DNA of 64,000 nt from Colwellia psychrerythraea (GCF_000764225.1 NZ_JQED01000015.1:124001-188000); one strand, 5' to 3'; shown: positions 24,703 through 34,773, numbered from the stretch's first letter. Notes: generated from the letters alone by a model not told the origin. Translations and numbers: made by a program.

Positions 24703-25410
24703 ATGCAAGTACTTAGCAAAAAATCACTACCATTAGGCGGTTTTGCCGGCCTAACCGAACATCGTTTAGTAACGGATCGTCGTGTTTTTGGCTCACGCAA
24801 AGCCCCTAATACTTTTGATGGTATTGGCAATTTTGTTTATTTAGCTGACGCACAGTTTAACCCTCGCGGTGAGACTCACATGCACCCTCACAAAGAGATT
24901 GATGTGATTTCGATCATGCTGTCGGGTCGAGTAAGCCACGAAGGCTCTTTAGAGCATGGACAAAGTTTAATAGCGGGTGAAGTACAAGTGCAGCGTGCTG
25001 GTGGTGAAGGGTTCTCACACAACGAGATAAATCCTGACAGCACTAAAAACCGCATGCTGCAATTATGGGTATTACCTGAAGTGGCAGGAGAGCCAGCGGG
25101 TTATAAGCATTACCCATTAAAGGCAAATGGTATCAACCGTATTTATGGCGGTAAAAAATCAGCTGGCCAAAAGAATCAAAATGAAACGTTTTCGAGTAAA
25201 ACAACCATAGATATCGTGCGCTTAACTGCGGGTGAAAATATAAATTTTAATGAAGAGATTCTTGCCTATGTCAGTATGGGCACAGCGGACTTCACAGATG
25301 AAAACAATCACTTTAGTGCCGAAGAAGGTGATTTAATTCGTAGCTATAAAACCGATATTTTAGCCACTAGCGAGGTAGAAATAGTCGTGGTGGGTGAAAA
25401 TCAGCCATAA
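24703..25410 (+). CDS. pirin family protein (YhhW-like)
   Basis: A 235-residue bicupin of the pirin family. The metal site is visible in the N-terminal cupin: His61 and His63 in MHPHKEID, and His106 with Glu108 in GEGFSHNEINP, matching the His57/His59/His101/Glu103 set of E. coli YhhW, which has quercetinase activity. The C-terminal cupin is the usual degenerate one. TAGGAG precedes the ATG. It is divergent from a LysR gene and followed 88 bp later by a small membrane protein, consistent with a small electrophile or quinone-responsive unit. The physiological substrate is unknown. Confidence 0.9.
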   Translation: MQVLSKKSLPLGGFAGLTEHRLVTDRRVFGSRKAPNTFDGIGNFVYLADAQFNPRGETHMHPHKEIDVISIMLSGRVSHEGSLEHGQSLIAGEVQVQRAGGEGFSHNEINPDSTKNRMLQLWVLPEVAGEPAGYKHYPLKANGINRIYGGKKSAGQKNQNETFSSKTTIDIVRLTAGENINFNEEILAYVSMGTADFTDENNHFSAEEGDLIRSYKTDILATSEVEIVVVGENQP

Positions 25411-25498
25411 GACATAATAGTGGGATACTGGATGATGGTTCACTATCGGTCAATATGCAGTAGCTAACAGTGTTTAATTATAATATTTGGAGTTATGT

Positions 25499-25738
25499 AT
25501 GAAACCACCTAACAAACACTTGCTTGCAGTGATTAATTATATCACGCTAGTGCCTTTAGTATATTTTATTCCTACCTGGATTAGCCCTTATCTTCCCAAT
25601 AGCAAACTACTGCAAGTTTCTATTGTCGTCGCTATTATCGTGCCGATTATTTCTTATATTGTGATGCCTATGACTGTGAAAATATTAGTAAGAAAAAAGT
25701 CTGAGCACTGTGGTCCGAAAAGCTATACCACAAGTTAA
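25499..25738 (+). CDS. small two-helix membrane protein resembling the ABM C-terminal membrane domain
   Basis: A 79-residue protein starting at the ATG at 25499, with TTGGAG six bases upstream; an in-frame TTG at 25487 lies inside that site. It has two membrane segments (about residues 9-29 and 40-62) with the pattern ...TLVPLVYFIPTWISPYLP... and ...IISYIVMPMTVKIL.... This resembles the membrane tail of antibiotic-biosynthesis-monooxygenase (ABM) fusion proteins, here without the catalytic cupredoxin-like domain. The likeness is from pattern memory only. It could be co-transcribed with pirin. Confidence 0.65.
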   Translation: MKPPNKHLLAVINYITLVPLVYFIPTWISPYLPNSKLLQVSIVVAIIVPIISYIVMPMTVKILVRKKSEHCGPKSYTTS

Positions 25739-25806
25739 CATTCAACATGCTCGTACAGCATGACTTCACCTCTAAGACAAATCACACCTCCAGATTTCAG
25801 GCACAA

Positions 25807-25829
25807 AAAAGGCGCGATAAGCGCCTTTT
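25807..25829. terminator. bidirectional terminator before fumarase end
   Basis: AAAAGGCGC-GATAA-GCGCCTTTT: 9-bp stem, 5-base loop, with A and T runs on the two sides. It serves the fumarase gene (minus) and the small membrane protein gene (plus). Confidence 0.85.
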
Positions 25830-25878
25830 CATCAAGTGCTAATGAGTAGTGACTAGCCTCAGCTAACTACCTATTAGA

Positions 25879-27402
25879 TTAAGACGTTGCTTTGTCTTCA
25901 GCTTCTTGAATTTTAACTTTCCAAATTTCAGGGCCTGTTACATGAGCTGATTCGCCAGCGCTATCAACAGCAACAGTTACTGGCATGTCTTCTACTTCAA
26001 ACTCATAAATAGCTTCCATACCCATGTCTTCAAAGGCAACAACTTTGGCTTTCTTGATTGCTTTTGATACAAGGTAAGCAGCGCCACCGACAGCCATTAA
26101 ATAAACAGACTTGTGGTTTTTAATGCACTCAACGGTAGCTGCGCCACGCTCTGCTTTACCGATTGTGCCTAATAGGCCTGTTTCAGCTAACATCATTTCA
26201 GTAAACTTATCCATACGTGTTGCGGTTGTCGGGCCAGCAGGACCTACCGCTTCATCACCGATAGCATCTACAGGACCTACGTAATAAATAAATTTGTCAG
26301 TAAAATCTACCGGCAGTTTTTCGCCTTTAGCTAACATATCTTGAATGCGTTTATGTGCGGCATCACGACCCGTTAAAATGGTACCGCTAAGTAAAACAGT
26401 TTCACCTGTTTTCCATTCACTAATGTCAGCTTTACCTAAGTCATCAACATTTACACGACGAACATTTTCCCCAACTTCCCAAGTGATTTCAGGCCATTCT
26501 TCAAGCTTAGGTGGTATTAAATCAGCCGGACCCGATCCATCAAGGTGGAAATGAACATGACGAGTCGCCGCACAGTTAGGGATCATAACAACGGGCTTAG
26601 AAGCAGCATGTGTTGGCACTGAATTAATCTTTACATCAACTACGGTTGTTAAACCACCTAATCCTTGTGCGCCAATGCCTAATTTATTAACACGCTCAAA
26701 AATTTCAAGACGTAACTCTTCTTCCGCATTTTGTGGGCCACGAGCCATTAAGTCTTGAATATTAACTGGGTCCATTAAGCTTTCTTTCGCTAAGACGCCT
26801 GCTTTTTCAGCCGTACCACCAACACCTATACCTAACATGCCTGGTGGACACCAACCTGCGCCCATTGTAGGTAGTGTTTTAACAACCCAATCAGCAATCG
26901 AATCAGATGGGTTTAACATCACCATTTTAGTTTTGTTTTCACTACCGCCACCTTTAGCAGCAATCATGATTTCAAGCCCTGAGCCGGCAACCATATCAAT
27001 ATGTACAACAGCTGGTGTATTGTCTTTCGTGTTCTTACGTGCGCCTGTTGGGTCTGCAACGATAGAAGCTCGTAATGGGTTATCAGGATTTAAGTATGCA
27101 CGACGCGTACCTTCATCAACCATTTGCTGCACTGTCAAATCAGTTTTATCCCACTGAACATCCATACCTACTTTAACAAAACAGGTAACAATACCAGTAT
27201 CTTGACAAATAGGACGTTTACCCTGTGCAGACATACGTGAGTTAATTAAAATTTGTGCTATTGCGTCTTTCGCCGCCGTTGATTCTTCTTTGTTATAGGC
27301 TTTTTCTAATGCCTGAATGAAATCAATCGGATGATAATAAGAAATATATTGCAATGCATCTTCAATACTATCGATTAAGTCTTGTTGTTTAATGATGGCC
27401 AT
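25879..27402 (-). CDS. fumA: class I fumarate hydratase (iron-sulfur)
   Basis: A 507-residue two-domain class I fumarase, the oxygen-sensitive [4Fe-4S] enzyme that interconverts fumarate and malate in the TCA cycle. The N-terminal Fe-S domain includes RPICQDTGIVTCFV (Cys66), GSGLEIMIAAKGGGSENKTK and VMIPNCAATRHVHF. The C-terminal domain has GRDAAHKRI, VGPAGPTTATRMDKF and a cysteine in VECIKNHK. The length and order are those of FumA/FumB rather than the two-subunit form. It is a single gene with a clean terminator downstream, and a divergent pabB 172 bp upstream. Confidence 0.94.
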   Translation of the reverse strand: MAIIKQQDLIDSIEDALQYISYYHPIDFIQALEKAYNKEESTAAKDAIAQILINSRMSAQGKRPICQDTGIVTCFVKVGMDVQWDKTDLTVQQMVDEGTRRAYLNPDNPLRASIVADPTGARKNTKDNTPAVVHIDMVAGSGLEIMIAAKGGGSENKTKMVMLNPSDSIADWVVKTLPTMGAGWCPPGMLGIGVGGTAEKAGVLAKESLMDPVNIQDLMARGPQNAEEELRLEIFERVNKLGIGAQGLGGLTTVVDVKINSVPTHAASKPVVMIPNCAATRHVHFHLDGSGPADLIPPKLEEWPEITWEVGENVRRVNVDDLGKADISEWKTGETVLLSGTILTGRDAAHKRIQDMLAKGEKLPVDFTDKFIYYVGPVDAIGDEAVGPAGPTTATRMDKFTEMMLAETGLLGTIGKAERGAATVECIKNHKSVYLMAVGGAAYLVSKAIKKAKVVAFEDMGMEAIYEFEVEDMPVTVAVDSAGESAHVTGPEIWKVKIQEAEDKATS

Positions 27403-27574
27403 AGTGCTCTCTATTAACTTGAATATTCTTTAATATTCTTTATACCCTTTAATACTGGGTGGTTGAAAGTTATAATAATTCTACTTCATATAATAACCTG
27501 CTATTGAAAGTGCTACCAGTCTCTTATCACTGATAATAACTATTTAATTAGCGAATACGTAGAGTATGTAAACC

Positions 27575-29095
27575 TTGTTCAAGCCCACTAACAATACATT
27601 TACTTCTAGCATTAATGCCAACCTTAATAAGATAAAAAGCAAGGTATTAATTACAGCCAAAGAACTGCCTCTAAAAAGTGGTACTACTACAGAGGACATT
27701 TTTGCGCCTATAGCTCAACAACCTTGGGCAATGTGGTTAGACTCCGGCAATAGCGATCATATAGATAGTCGTTACGATATTTTAGTATGGCAGCCGATAG
27801 TAACCCTGACATCAAAGGGTAATAGTACTGACATATATTTTCCCAAATCAAAAAACACGGTCAAAAGCACTGACGACCCGCTTTTACTGCTTAAGCAACT
27901 GCAACTTCAGATCTTTAATCCCCCCAAGTCCCCACATGAATCCCTGCCTTTTTTAGGGGGAGCACTCGGTTATTTCTCTTATGATTTAGGCCGTCGATTT
28001 GAGCGACTACCTAACATAGCTAAACAAGACATTGATTTACCTGACATGGCTGTTGGACTATATGATCGCGCCGTTATTTTTGACAGCATCTCAGCACAGT
28101 TTTATCTAGTTTGCCCTGATGATGAACGCAATGAGATTGAATCGACATTAGTTAACTCAATGATCAGCTCAAATGAAACACTAAATAGCCTAAAAAATGA
28201 AGAAGAAACAAAGCACTTTCAATTAACAAGTAACTGGCAATCAAATATGGATAAAGCTGGTTACCTTGATAAATTTAATCAGGTGCAAAATTATTTACTG
28301 AGCGGAGATTGTTACCAAATCAATTTAGCCCAACGTTTTAGTGCACAATACCAAGGTGACGAATTCGAAGCATATTTAGCATTAAAGTCAGCAAATAAAG
28401 CGCCATTTTCTGCTTTTATACGCTTAGAAAATGCGGCTATATTAAGTGTATCTCCTGAACGTTTCTTGCAATTATCGCAAGGTAAGGTACAAAGTAAGCC
28501 AATTAAAGGCACAATGCCACGCAGTGATGATAAAGTGCAAGATACTAAAAATGCCGAGATATTAAGGCACTCAAGTAAAGATAATGCTGAAAACTTAATG
28601 ATTGTTGATTTACTGCGTAATGACATCAGTAAAAGCTGTCAAGCGGGGTCGGTAAAGGTACCTAAACTATTTGATATTGAAAGTTTCCCTGCGGTACATC
28701 ATTTGGTGAGTACCGTTGAAGGATCACTTGCTAGTGATAAACATGCAACTGATTTACTACGCGGCGCCTTTCCTGGCGGCTCAATTACTGGCGCACCGAA
28801 AATACGTGCCATGGAAATCATTGAAGAGCTAGAGCCTCACCGTCGCAGTGTCTATTGCGGCTCAATTGGCTATCTTTCTAATTGTGGCACTATGGATACC
28901 AGTATTACCATTAGAACCTTAATTTGTCAGCCTAGCGACATCTCAGCTAACGCCTCTGAGACTGATGAGAAGACAATTCATTGCTGGGCAGGCGGCGGAT
29001 TGGTCGCTGATTCAACCGCAGAAAGTGAGTATCAAGAAACCTTTGATAAAGTTAATTGCATTTTACCTGTATTATCAAAGCTCAATCAGGTGTAG
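27575..29095 (+). CDS. pabB: aminodeoxychorismate synthase component I
   Basis: A 506-residue chorismate-utilising enzyme that makes 4-amino-4-deoxychorismate for folate. The C-terminal chorismate-binding domain holds LSGDCYQINLAQRF, the catalytic PIKGTMPR segment, IVDLLRNDISKSC and GGSITGAPKIRAMEIIEELE. The N-terminal domain has the FLGGALGYFSYDLGRR strand. PabB is favoured over TrpE by PIKGT with lysine, which forms the covalent intermediate. The start is uncertain: the frame opens with a TTG at 27575 after a weak GTAGAG, with no ATG until much later. The nudL gene follows 86 bp downstream, as in E. coli pabB-nudL (yeaB). Confidence 0.9.
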   Translation: MFKPTNNTFTSSINANLNKIKSKVLITAKELPLKSGTTTEDIFAPIAQQPWAMWLDSGNSDHIDSRYDILVWQPIVTLTSKGNSTDIYFPKSKNTVKSTDDPLLLLKQLQLQIFNPPKSPHESLPFLGGALGYFSYDLGRRFERLPNIAKQDIDLPDMAVGLYDRAVIFDSISAQFYLVCPDDERNEIESTLVNSMISSNETLNSLKNEEETKHFQLTSNWQSNMDKAGYLDKFNQVQNYLLSGDCYQINLAQRFSAQYQGDEFEAYLALKSANKAPFSAFIRLENAAILSVSPERFLQLSQGKVQSKPIKGTMPRSDDKVQDTKNAEILRHSSKDNAENLMIVDLLRNDISKSCQAGSVKVPKLFDIESFPAVHHLVSTVEGSLASDKHATDLLRGAFPGGSITGAPKIRAMEIIEELEPHRRSVYCGSIGYLSNCGTMDTSITIRTLICQPSDISANASETDEKTIHCWAGGGLVADSTAESEYQETFDKVNCILPVLSKLNQV

Positions 29096-29181
29096 GATTT
29101 AACTAACACCTTAGTTAATGCCTTTCCTAAGACCTTAACTAAGCAAACAAATCAATACTAATTACGTAGTACTGTTAACGA

Positions 29182-29766
29182 GTGATGACAATGACTAAAG
29201 ATGAATTTTTATTACGCTTTAACTTGCTACAGTTGACCGAATCTGAACATAACTATCAGCACCCATTACCGCTAAGGTCGGCAGCAGTACTCATCGCTTT
29301 GGTAGAATCGGACAGTGATGATGGTTTACAGGTATTATTAACAAAAAGAGCTAGCCACCTTAAACATCACCCTTCGCAAGTGAGTTTCCCTGGTGGAAAA
29401 GTAGAAAGGGAAGATAAATCACTAATAGATACTGCTCTTCGGGAAGCTTTTGAAGAAATAGGCTTGTCTCGTGAAGCGGTAACTGTGGCTGGACAATTGC
29501 CCCCCTATGAGACTATCAGTGGTTTTCAAGTTACCCCGATTATTGCCATTGTTGCCAGTTCTCAAATTTACCAAATAGATAAAAATGAAGTCACTGAAGT
29601 ATTTCAGGTACCTTTACAACACTTTTTAACCACTACTGACCACCATGTATTTGTCGCCCATAGAGGGGGCAAACAACACAAGGTGCACTTCTTACCCTAT
29701 AAAGACTATAATATTTGGGGTGCTACCGCGGTTATGCTCAAAGATTTAGTTGCCCACATAAACTAG
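29182..29766 (+). CDS. nudL: CoA pyrophosphatase NudL
   Basis: A 194-residue Nudix hydrolase of the CoA-diphosphatase group. The Nudix box is GGKVEREDKSLIDTALREAFEEIGL, and just before it lies the CoA-family motif LLTKRASHLKHHPSQVSFPGG. It follows pabB, an order conserved in enterobacteria and relatives. The start is ambiguous among GTG 29182, ATG 29185 and ATG 29191. The enzyme would hydrolyse CoA and its oxidised or acylated forms to 3',5'-ADP and phosphopantetheine; in vivo role is not established. Confidence 0.9.
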   Translation: MMTMTKDEFLLRFNLLQLTESEHNYQHPLPLRSAAVLIALVESDSDDGLQVLLTKRASHLKHHPSQVSFPGGKVEREDKSLIDTALREAFEEIGLSREAVTVAGQLPPYETISGFQVTPIIAIVASSQIYQIDKNEVTEVFQVPLQHFLTTTDHHVFVAHRGGKQHKVHFLPYKDYNIWGATAVMLKDLVAHIN

Positions 29767-30222
29767 TTGCTCCGCTAATATTATCTTATAGCCAAGCTAG
29801 TTGCAGATGAAGATTTTTATTCGCTATATAACCCAACTAAAATAAGACCTCCTCTATTTAGCCTCATCTATACTGCTACCTTATCAAAATTAATAGCACA
29901 GTATAAACCGGATCAAAGCCAGGCTGGCTGTGACTTCTCTTCAAGTGACTCGAATATATATTTCCTTATTAGTGCATTTAGTTCTTTAATAGTTGAATAT
30001 TTTGGTTCTTTATTTGTTCACTTTCAGCTAGAATTACTACCGATAAAAAGAATCGACAATAATCCCATTATTCAGACAAAAACCAGTTATAATTCGGAAA
30101 ATAGCGTAAAAATCTAATTTTGATATTGTAACAGCCCATATGTTCGAGCTTTCGCTTAGAGGGCATTGGGTCTATAATTAAAGAATAGTGCAAATTACAT
30201 AAGCAGAGCGAAGGTAAAAATT
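29767..30222. other. intergenic region, 456 bp, upstream of sdaA
   Basis: No gene seen. A short hairpin, AGCCA-GGC-TGGCT, occurs near 29917-29929 without a T-run. A TATAAT hexamer at 30173-30178 lies 45 bp before the sdaA start and may be its -10 element, but I see no good -35. The gap is long enough for further regulatory sites (for example Lrp-type), which I cannot identify. Confidence 0.5.
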
Positions 30223-31599
30223 ATGATCAGTGTATTTGATATGTTTTCTATTGGCATAGGTCCATCAAGCTCACATACAGTGGGCCCTATGAAAGCAGCG
30301 AAACTTTTCGTTGATGAGTTAGTTAAACAGAATTTATTAACTAGCGTTGACAGAGCAAAATGTGAACTGTTCGGTTCATTAGGACAAACAGGTATTGGTC
30401 ATGGCACGGGTAAAGCAGTTATTTTAGGCTTTACCGGACAAACACCTGAAGGCATTCCTGTTGAATCAATAGAATCGACCTTAGCCGACGTTGTAAGTAG
30501 CCAAAAAATATCACTTAACGGTACTCACGAAGTTAGTTTTCCTAAAGATGACGCTATTATTTATCACCGTAAAAAAACCTTGCCTGCTCATTCTAATGCT
30601 ATGACTTTGTATGCCTACCAAGGAGATAGCTTGCTATTAGAACAAACCTATTATTCTATTGGTGGTGGTTTTATTGTTGAAGATTGTGACTTCGAAAAAG
30701 AAAAAGATGAAGCATTAACGCTACACACCAGCATTAATCCTCCTCATGTATTTTCTACTGGCGATAAATTACTCCATGAAGCCAAAGAGCATGGTTTAAG
30801 CATTAGTACCATTATGATGAATAATGAAAAGTGCTTAAACGATGAAGCGACAATACGCACTAAATTAATTGAAATTTGGCATGCGATGAAATCAAGTGTC
30901 GACCGAGGAATTGCTACAGAAGGTATTCTCCCTGGTGGCCTAAACTTGAATCGTAGAGCCCCTGCCCTTCATCGCGCCTTGATGGTAGAAAATTCTAACG
31001 ATCCTCTTAACGCTATGGACTGGGTTAACTTGTTCGCAATGGCGGTAAATGAAGAAAATGCATCAGGAAGTCGCGTAGTTACCGCACCAACAAACGGCGC
31101 TGCCGGTATTCTTCCCGCGGTACTTTGTTACTACGACAAATTTATTAAACCTGTTACCGATGATGATTGTATTCGTTATTTACTTACCGCTGCAGCTATC
31201 GGTATTTTATATAAAACCAACGCATCAATTTCTGGTGCTGAAGTAGGCTGTCAAGGTGAAGTTGGTGTTGCTTGCTCAATGGCCGCAGGTGCATTAACAG
31301 AAATAATGGGCGGAAGTCCTTCACAGGTGGAAAATGCTGCTGAAATTGGTATGGAGCATAACCTCGGTTTAACTTGTGATCCTGTTGGCGGGTTAGTGCA
31401 AGTACCTTGTATTGAACGAAATGCAATGGGTTCAGTTAAAGCAATAAACGCTTCACGCCTTGCCCTTCGCGGTACAGGCACACAAAAAGTATCTTTAGAT
31501 AAAGTAATCAAAACCATGTGGGAAACAGGTAATGATATGAAAACTAAATATAAAGAAACATCACGTGGTGGTTTAGCGGTTAACATTATCGAGTGTTAA
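30223..31599 (+). CDS. sdaA: L-serine ammonia-lyase (iron-sulfur)
   Basis: A 458-residue single-chain L-serine dehydratase of the [4Fe-4S] type, converting serine to pyruvate and ammonia. The beta-domain start [23 protein letters not shown] is diagnostic. The alpha domain holds the catalytic and cluster residues in [20 protein letters not shown] and [21 protein letters not shown]. It stands alone between long intergenic regions with a strong terminator downstream. AAGG precedes the ATG. Confidence 0.95.
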   Translation: MISVFDMFSIGIGPSSSHTVGPMKAAKLFVDELVKQNLLTSVDRAKCELFGSLGQTGIGHGTGKAVILGFTGQTPEGIPVESIESTLADVVSSQKISLNGTHEVSFPKDDAIIYHRKKTLPAHSNAMTLYAYQGDSLLLEQTYYSIGGGFIVEDCDFEKEKDEALTLHTSINPPHVFSTGDKLLHEAKEHGLSISTIMMNNEKCLNDEATIRTKLIEIWHAMKSSVDRGIATEGILPGGLNLNRRAPALHRALMVENSNDPLNAMDWVNLFAMAVNEENASGSRVVTAPTNGAAGILPAVLCYYDKFIKPVTDDDCIRYLLTAAAIGILYKTNASISGAEVGCQGEVGVACSMAAGALTEIMGGSPSQVENAAEIGMEHNLGLTCDPVGGLVQVPCIERNAMGSVKAINASRLALRGTGTQKVSLDKVIKTMWETGNDMKTKYKETSRGGLAVNIIEC

Positions 31600-31680
31600 A
31601 AACTATTCTTGGCGCTATTTAGATATCACTCGCAATTAATGATGACAGTTCAATAGCGTCAATACCGTTAAAATTTCAGA

Positions 31681-31714
31681 GCTCCAATAAGTAATACTTA
31701 CTGGAGCTTTTTTA
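31681..31714 (+). terminator. terminator of sdaA
   Basis: GCTCCAATAAGT-AAT-ACTTACTGGAGC, a 12-bp stem with one G-T pair and a 3-base loop, followed by TTTTTTATTT. Strong intrinsic terminator 80 bp after the sdaA stop. Confidence 0.88.
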
Positions 31715-31736
31715 TTTAGTCATTTCTTTAGCGCTT

Positions 31737-32561
31737 TTATTTTTCAACGGAACTTGTTGGATAGGTAAATAATACCCGATACTTAGCTTTTAGCCCTTTT
31801 GCATCAACAGTTTTTTTAAATAGATAAACCCACTGATGGAAACTAATATAAAATGGGTTGTTGGATTTTATTTGACCAACAATACCATAACGACAAGGAC
31901 CATTTTTCTCAGTATTTTCTTCAACATAAGTGCCAAACATCTTATCCCAGATAATTAATACACCGGCAAAATTTCTGTCTAAATAGGCTTTATTGGTGGA
32001 GTGATGCACTCGATGATGAGAAGGCGTATTAAATATTTTTTCAAACCAACCTAACTTATGTACTATCTGAGTGTGAACAAAAAATTGATACGCTAAATTC
32101 AGTGCAACTACGGTAAATACAGTAATAGGGTCAAAGCCGATAATGATCATCGGCATCCAAAAAATCCACATACCTGCTAGTGGGTACATCAATGATTGTC
32201 TAAATGCGGTTGAGAAATTCATATGAGTAGAGCTATGATGCACAACATGAGCGGCCCATAACCAATGGATATGATGTGACGCTTTATGAAACCAATAATA
32301 TAGAAAATCTTGTAATAAAAATGCGATAAAAATAGTCGCAAAGTTGAGTGAGATTTCAAATACTGCAAATTGATGTAACCAATAAAAAAAAGGCATTAAT
32401 ACGATTAAAGAAAGTGCATCAGAGCCTTGGTGTAAAAGTGCTAACGCCGTATTTGATAAACTGTCTTTAATGTCATACAGTTTACGGTGCTTAATAAATT
32501 CGTAAACAATGAAAGTTAAAAATATTGGACTTAATGCCAGTAATATTATTTCAATACTCAT
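31737..32561 (-). CDS. sterol desaturase / fatty acid hydroxylase family protein
   Basis: A 274-residue di-iron membrane enzyme. The three histidine clusters of the family are present: HKASHHIHWLWAAHVVHHSSTH and, further on, FNTPSHHRVHHSTNK. About four to five hydrophobic segments place it in the inner membrane. Members hydroxylate or desaturate sterols, carotenoids, fatty acids or ether lipids; this one cannot be assigned a substrate. Its start overlaps the upstream SRPBCC gene by four bases (ATGA), so the two are made together. Confidence 0.88.
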   Translation of the reverse strand: MSIEIILLALSPIFLTFIVYEFIKHRKLYDIKDSLSNTALALLHQGSDALSLIVLMPFFYWLHQFAVFEISLNFATIFIAFLLQDFLYYWFHKASHHIHWLWAAHVVHHSSTHMNFSTAFRQSLMYPLAGMWIFWMPMIIIGFDPITVFTVVALNLAYQFFVHTQIVHKLGWFEKIFNTPSHHRVHHSTNKAYLDRNFAGVLIIWDKMFGTYVEENTEKNGPCRYGIVGQIKSNNPFYISFHQWVYLFKKTVDAKGLKAKYRVLFTYPTSSVEK

Positions 32562-33019
32562 GCGGCATCCTCCAAAGAAATACGCTCGTTAGCAAAGTGC
32601 AGTGCTAATTTTTTCATCGCCTTGCGAATATCATTACCAACAAAGAACTTTAGCAAAAAAGAAGGCAACCATTTAGGTCCATTAAATTTAATCACGTAGT
32701 TAAGCTGCGTGGTTTGATTGTCTTCGCCACGTGACATTAACTGAATATCGCCATGATGATCTGATACCGGATAGTTACCAACAATCTGATAACAAATATG
32801 CTCATTACTGGCACTTAATATCTCTTCCTCAAAGACTACTTTTCCAATAGAGACTTGACGAATAGCACCCTTACCGCCGATAAACTCACCACTGTTTTGT
32901 GATTTAACTAAGTTAAATTTGGCATTAAAAAATCGATCTAACTGTCGATGTTCTAATAACACTTGCCTCACTTTTTCAGCAGAAGCCAATATTTTCTGTG
33001 TCACTTTAATGGTGATCAT
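32558..33019 (-). CDS. SRPBCC-fold (START/polyketide cyclase-like) protein
   Basis: A 153-residue protein started at the ATG at 33019, which has GTGAGA upstream; an earlier in-frame ATG at 33040 has no ribosome binding site. The predicted fold is the Bet v1/SRPBCC helix-grip: an opening ITIKVTQKILASAEKVRQVL strand-helix, a beta sheet (FIGGKGAIRQVSIGKVVFEEEIL), and a long C-terminal helix. Such proteins bind hydrophobic ligands in a cavity. Coupling to the sterol-desaturase gene suggests it carries or senses the same lipid, but this is inference. Confidence 0.72.
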   Translation of the reverse strand: MITIKVTQKILASAEKVRQVLLEHRQLDRFFNAKFNLVKSQNSGEFIGGKGAIRQVSIGKVVFEEEILSASNEHICYQIVGNYPVSDHHGDIQLMSRGEDNQTTQLNYVIKFNGPKWLPSFLLKFFVGNDIRKAMKKLALHFANERISLEDAA

Positions 33020-33040
33020 AAGTCTCACAAAATAATTCAT

Positions 33041-33544
33041 ACACGCGTTTAATTAAATCGATTCAACCAGAATTAGTCTGAAACAACAAGCCTTTATTTT
33101 CTACGATAGAATAAACTTGGCATATAACAATCGGCGAGACTTGTGTAAACCGAACATTTCTCATCTTAATCTATGTGCGCTGATGACAAGTAAAGCGGGG
33201 ATATATCTTAAGTTAATCGAAACTCATGCATGAATAAATAGACTATGATTCAAATAAACACTGTCTAGCAAAAAATTGTTAATTCTATCTTCACTAAGGC
33301 GATTATTCACATTTTCGTCTAGGTGCAGATACGTTATAATGAGTTGTTCATAATAGTTTTTTTTGACTATATTTGGTTATGGCTCAGTAAGTCAATTTAG
33401 AATACGGCTTAACCATTATTTACATAACACCACAGCCCCTAAAGTTTTTTCAAACACTTACGGGAATACATATCGACAATAATAAGCCGCATAAGTTTGG
33501 ACTTAAGAACTTAGCGTTTATTAAATTAAAGTAGAGGATCGAAA
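33041..33544. other. intergenic region, 504 bp, between the SRPBCC gene and purU
   Basis: No gene, tRNA or clear terminator seen. The sequence is AT-rich throughout and must carry the promoters of both divergent transcription units. AGAGGATCG (33532-33540) is the purU ribosome binding site. I looked for a glycine or purine riboswitch and saw none of their conserved cores. Confidence 0.5.
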
Positions 33545-34423
33545 ATGTCCGATATCAAACCAGTATCGCAAACCCACATTATCACCGCGAGTTGTCCTAG
33601 CCAACCAGGTACGGTTGACGTGGTTACCCGTTTTTTATTTGAACAAGGGTTTTATATTAACGAAATTCATTCATTTGATGATACCGATGAGAGTCGTTTT
33701 TTTATACGTGCAGAGTTTAGAGCCGATACTGCGACAAACTTTAATCGAGATGACTTTTGCCAAGAATTCGGTGAACGCGCAAGTGAATTTGACATGAAAT
33801 GGGAACTGGCATCGAGTCCTTATAAGTCTAAAGTTGTCATCATGGTATCTAAGCATGATCATTGTCTTAATGACTTGTTATACCGCTACCGTACTGGTGA
33901 TCTTAGTATTGAAATTCCTGCAATTATTTCTAATCACCCCGATCTAGAAGAGTTGGCTAAATGGCATGATATTCCTTATTACCACCTACCAATCACTAAA
34001 GAAACTAAGCCTGAGCAAGAAGCGAAGGTTTATAAAATTATTCAAGAATGTGATGCCGATTTAGTGGTATTAGCACGGTACATGCAAGTACTCTCTCATG
34101 ATTTGTGTGAAAAACTTTCCGGCAAAGCCATTAACATTCACCACTCTTTATTACCTGGTTTTAAAGGCGCAAGACCTTATTATCAAGCCTATGATCGTGG
34201 TATTAAGTTGGTTGGCGCTACAGCGCATTATGTCAGCGACGATCTTGATGAAGGGCCAATTATCAGCCAAGGTGTTGAAACAGTTGATCACAGTTATTAT
34301 CCTCAAGATTTAGCGGCTAAAGGACGTGATATTGAATGTTTAACGCTAGCCCGAGCGGTGAGCTGTCATATTGAGCATCGAATTTTCTTGCACGGTAAAA
34401 AATCCGTGGTATTTGCTAAGTAA
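33545..34423 (+). CDS. purU: formyltetrahydrofolate deformylase
   Basis: A 292-residue PurU: an N-terminal ACT domain (about residues 10-85, HIITASCPSQPGTVDVVTRFL) joined to a formyltransferase-like catalytic domain. The catalytic Asn-His-Asp set lies in INIHHSLLPGFKGARPYYQA and the GATAHYVSDDLDEGPII segment. It hydrolyses 10-formyl-THF to THF and formate, balancing one-carbon pools. It stands alone, with a strong terminator 65 bp downstream. Confidence 0.95.
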   Translation: MSDIKPVSQTHIITASCPSQPGTVDVVTRFLFEQGFYINEIHSFDDTDESRFFIRAEFRADTATNFNRDDFCQEFGERASEFDMKWELASSPYKSKVVIMVSKHDHCLNDLLYRYRTGDLSIEIPAIISNHPDLEELAKWHDIPYYHLPITKETKPEQEAKVYKIIQECDADLVVLARYMQVLSHDLCEKLSGKAINIHHSLLPGFKGARPYYQAYDRGIKLVGATAHYVSDDLDEGPIISQGVETVDHSYYPQDLAAKGRDIECLTLARAVSCHIEHRIFLHGKKSVVFAK

Positions 34424-34487
34424 TACCTAGTAAGCGAGTACAAGACCACAAAAAAGGCCACTTTATCAAGTAGGCTGGTAGAATATT

Positions 34488-34512
34488 AAGGGATGATTTT
34501 CATCCCTTTTTT
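34488..34512 (+). terminator. terminator of purU
   Basis: AAGGGATGA-TTT-TCATCCCTT, a 9-bp perfect stem followed by TTTT. Confidence 0.88.
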
Positions 34513-34773
34513 ACGTCAACTCATTGAATTCATTAAACTTGCAAAACTAAATCTTCTTGTTGAAACATAAGTTTGCACATTATTTTTCATTAAAAACAAT
34601 AGATTATGTGTCAATCCGTATTAAGCAATAATTAAGTCTAATAATATCAACAGGTTAAAATATATATTTTTGTTTTTTTATTTCAATTTCATAAAGTTAA
34701 AATCCTTTTAAATCAAAGTATTAAAAAGCAAAGTTTAGATGAGTAACCTAACCGCATAATATTAAAAGAAAAA

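Noticed and set aside
29767..30222. Riboswitch or small RNA upstream of sdaA
   Set aside because: Only one short hairpin and no conserved aptamer core were found.
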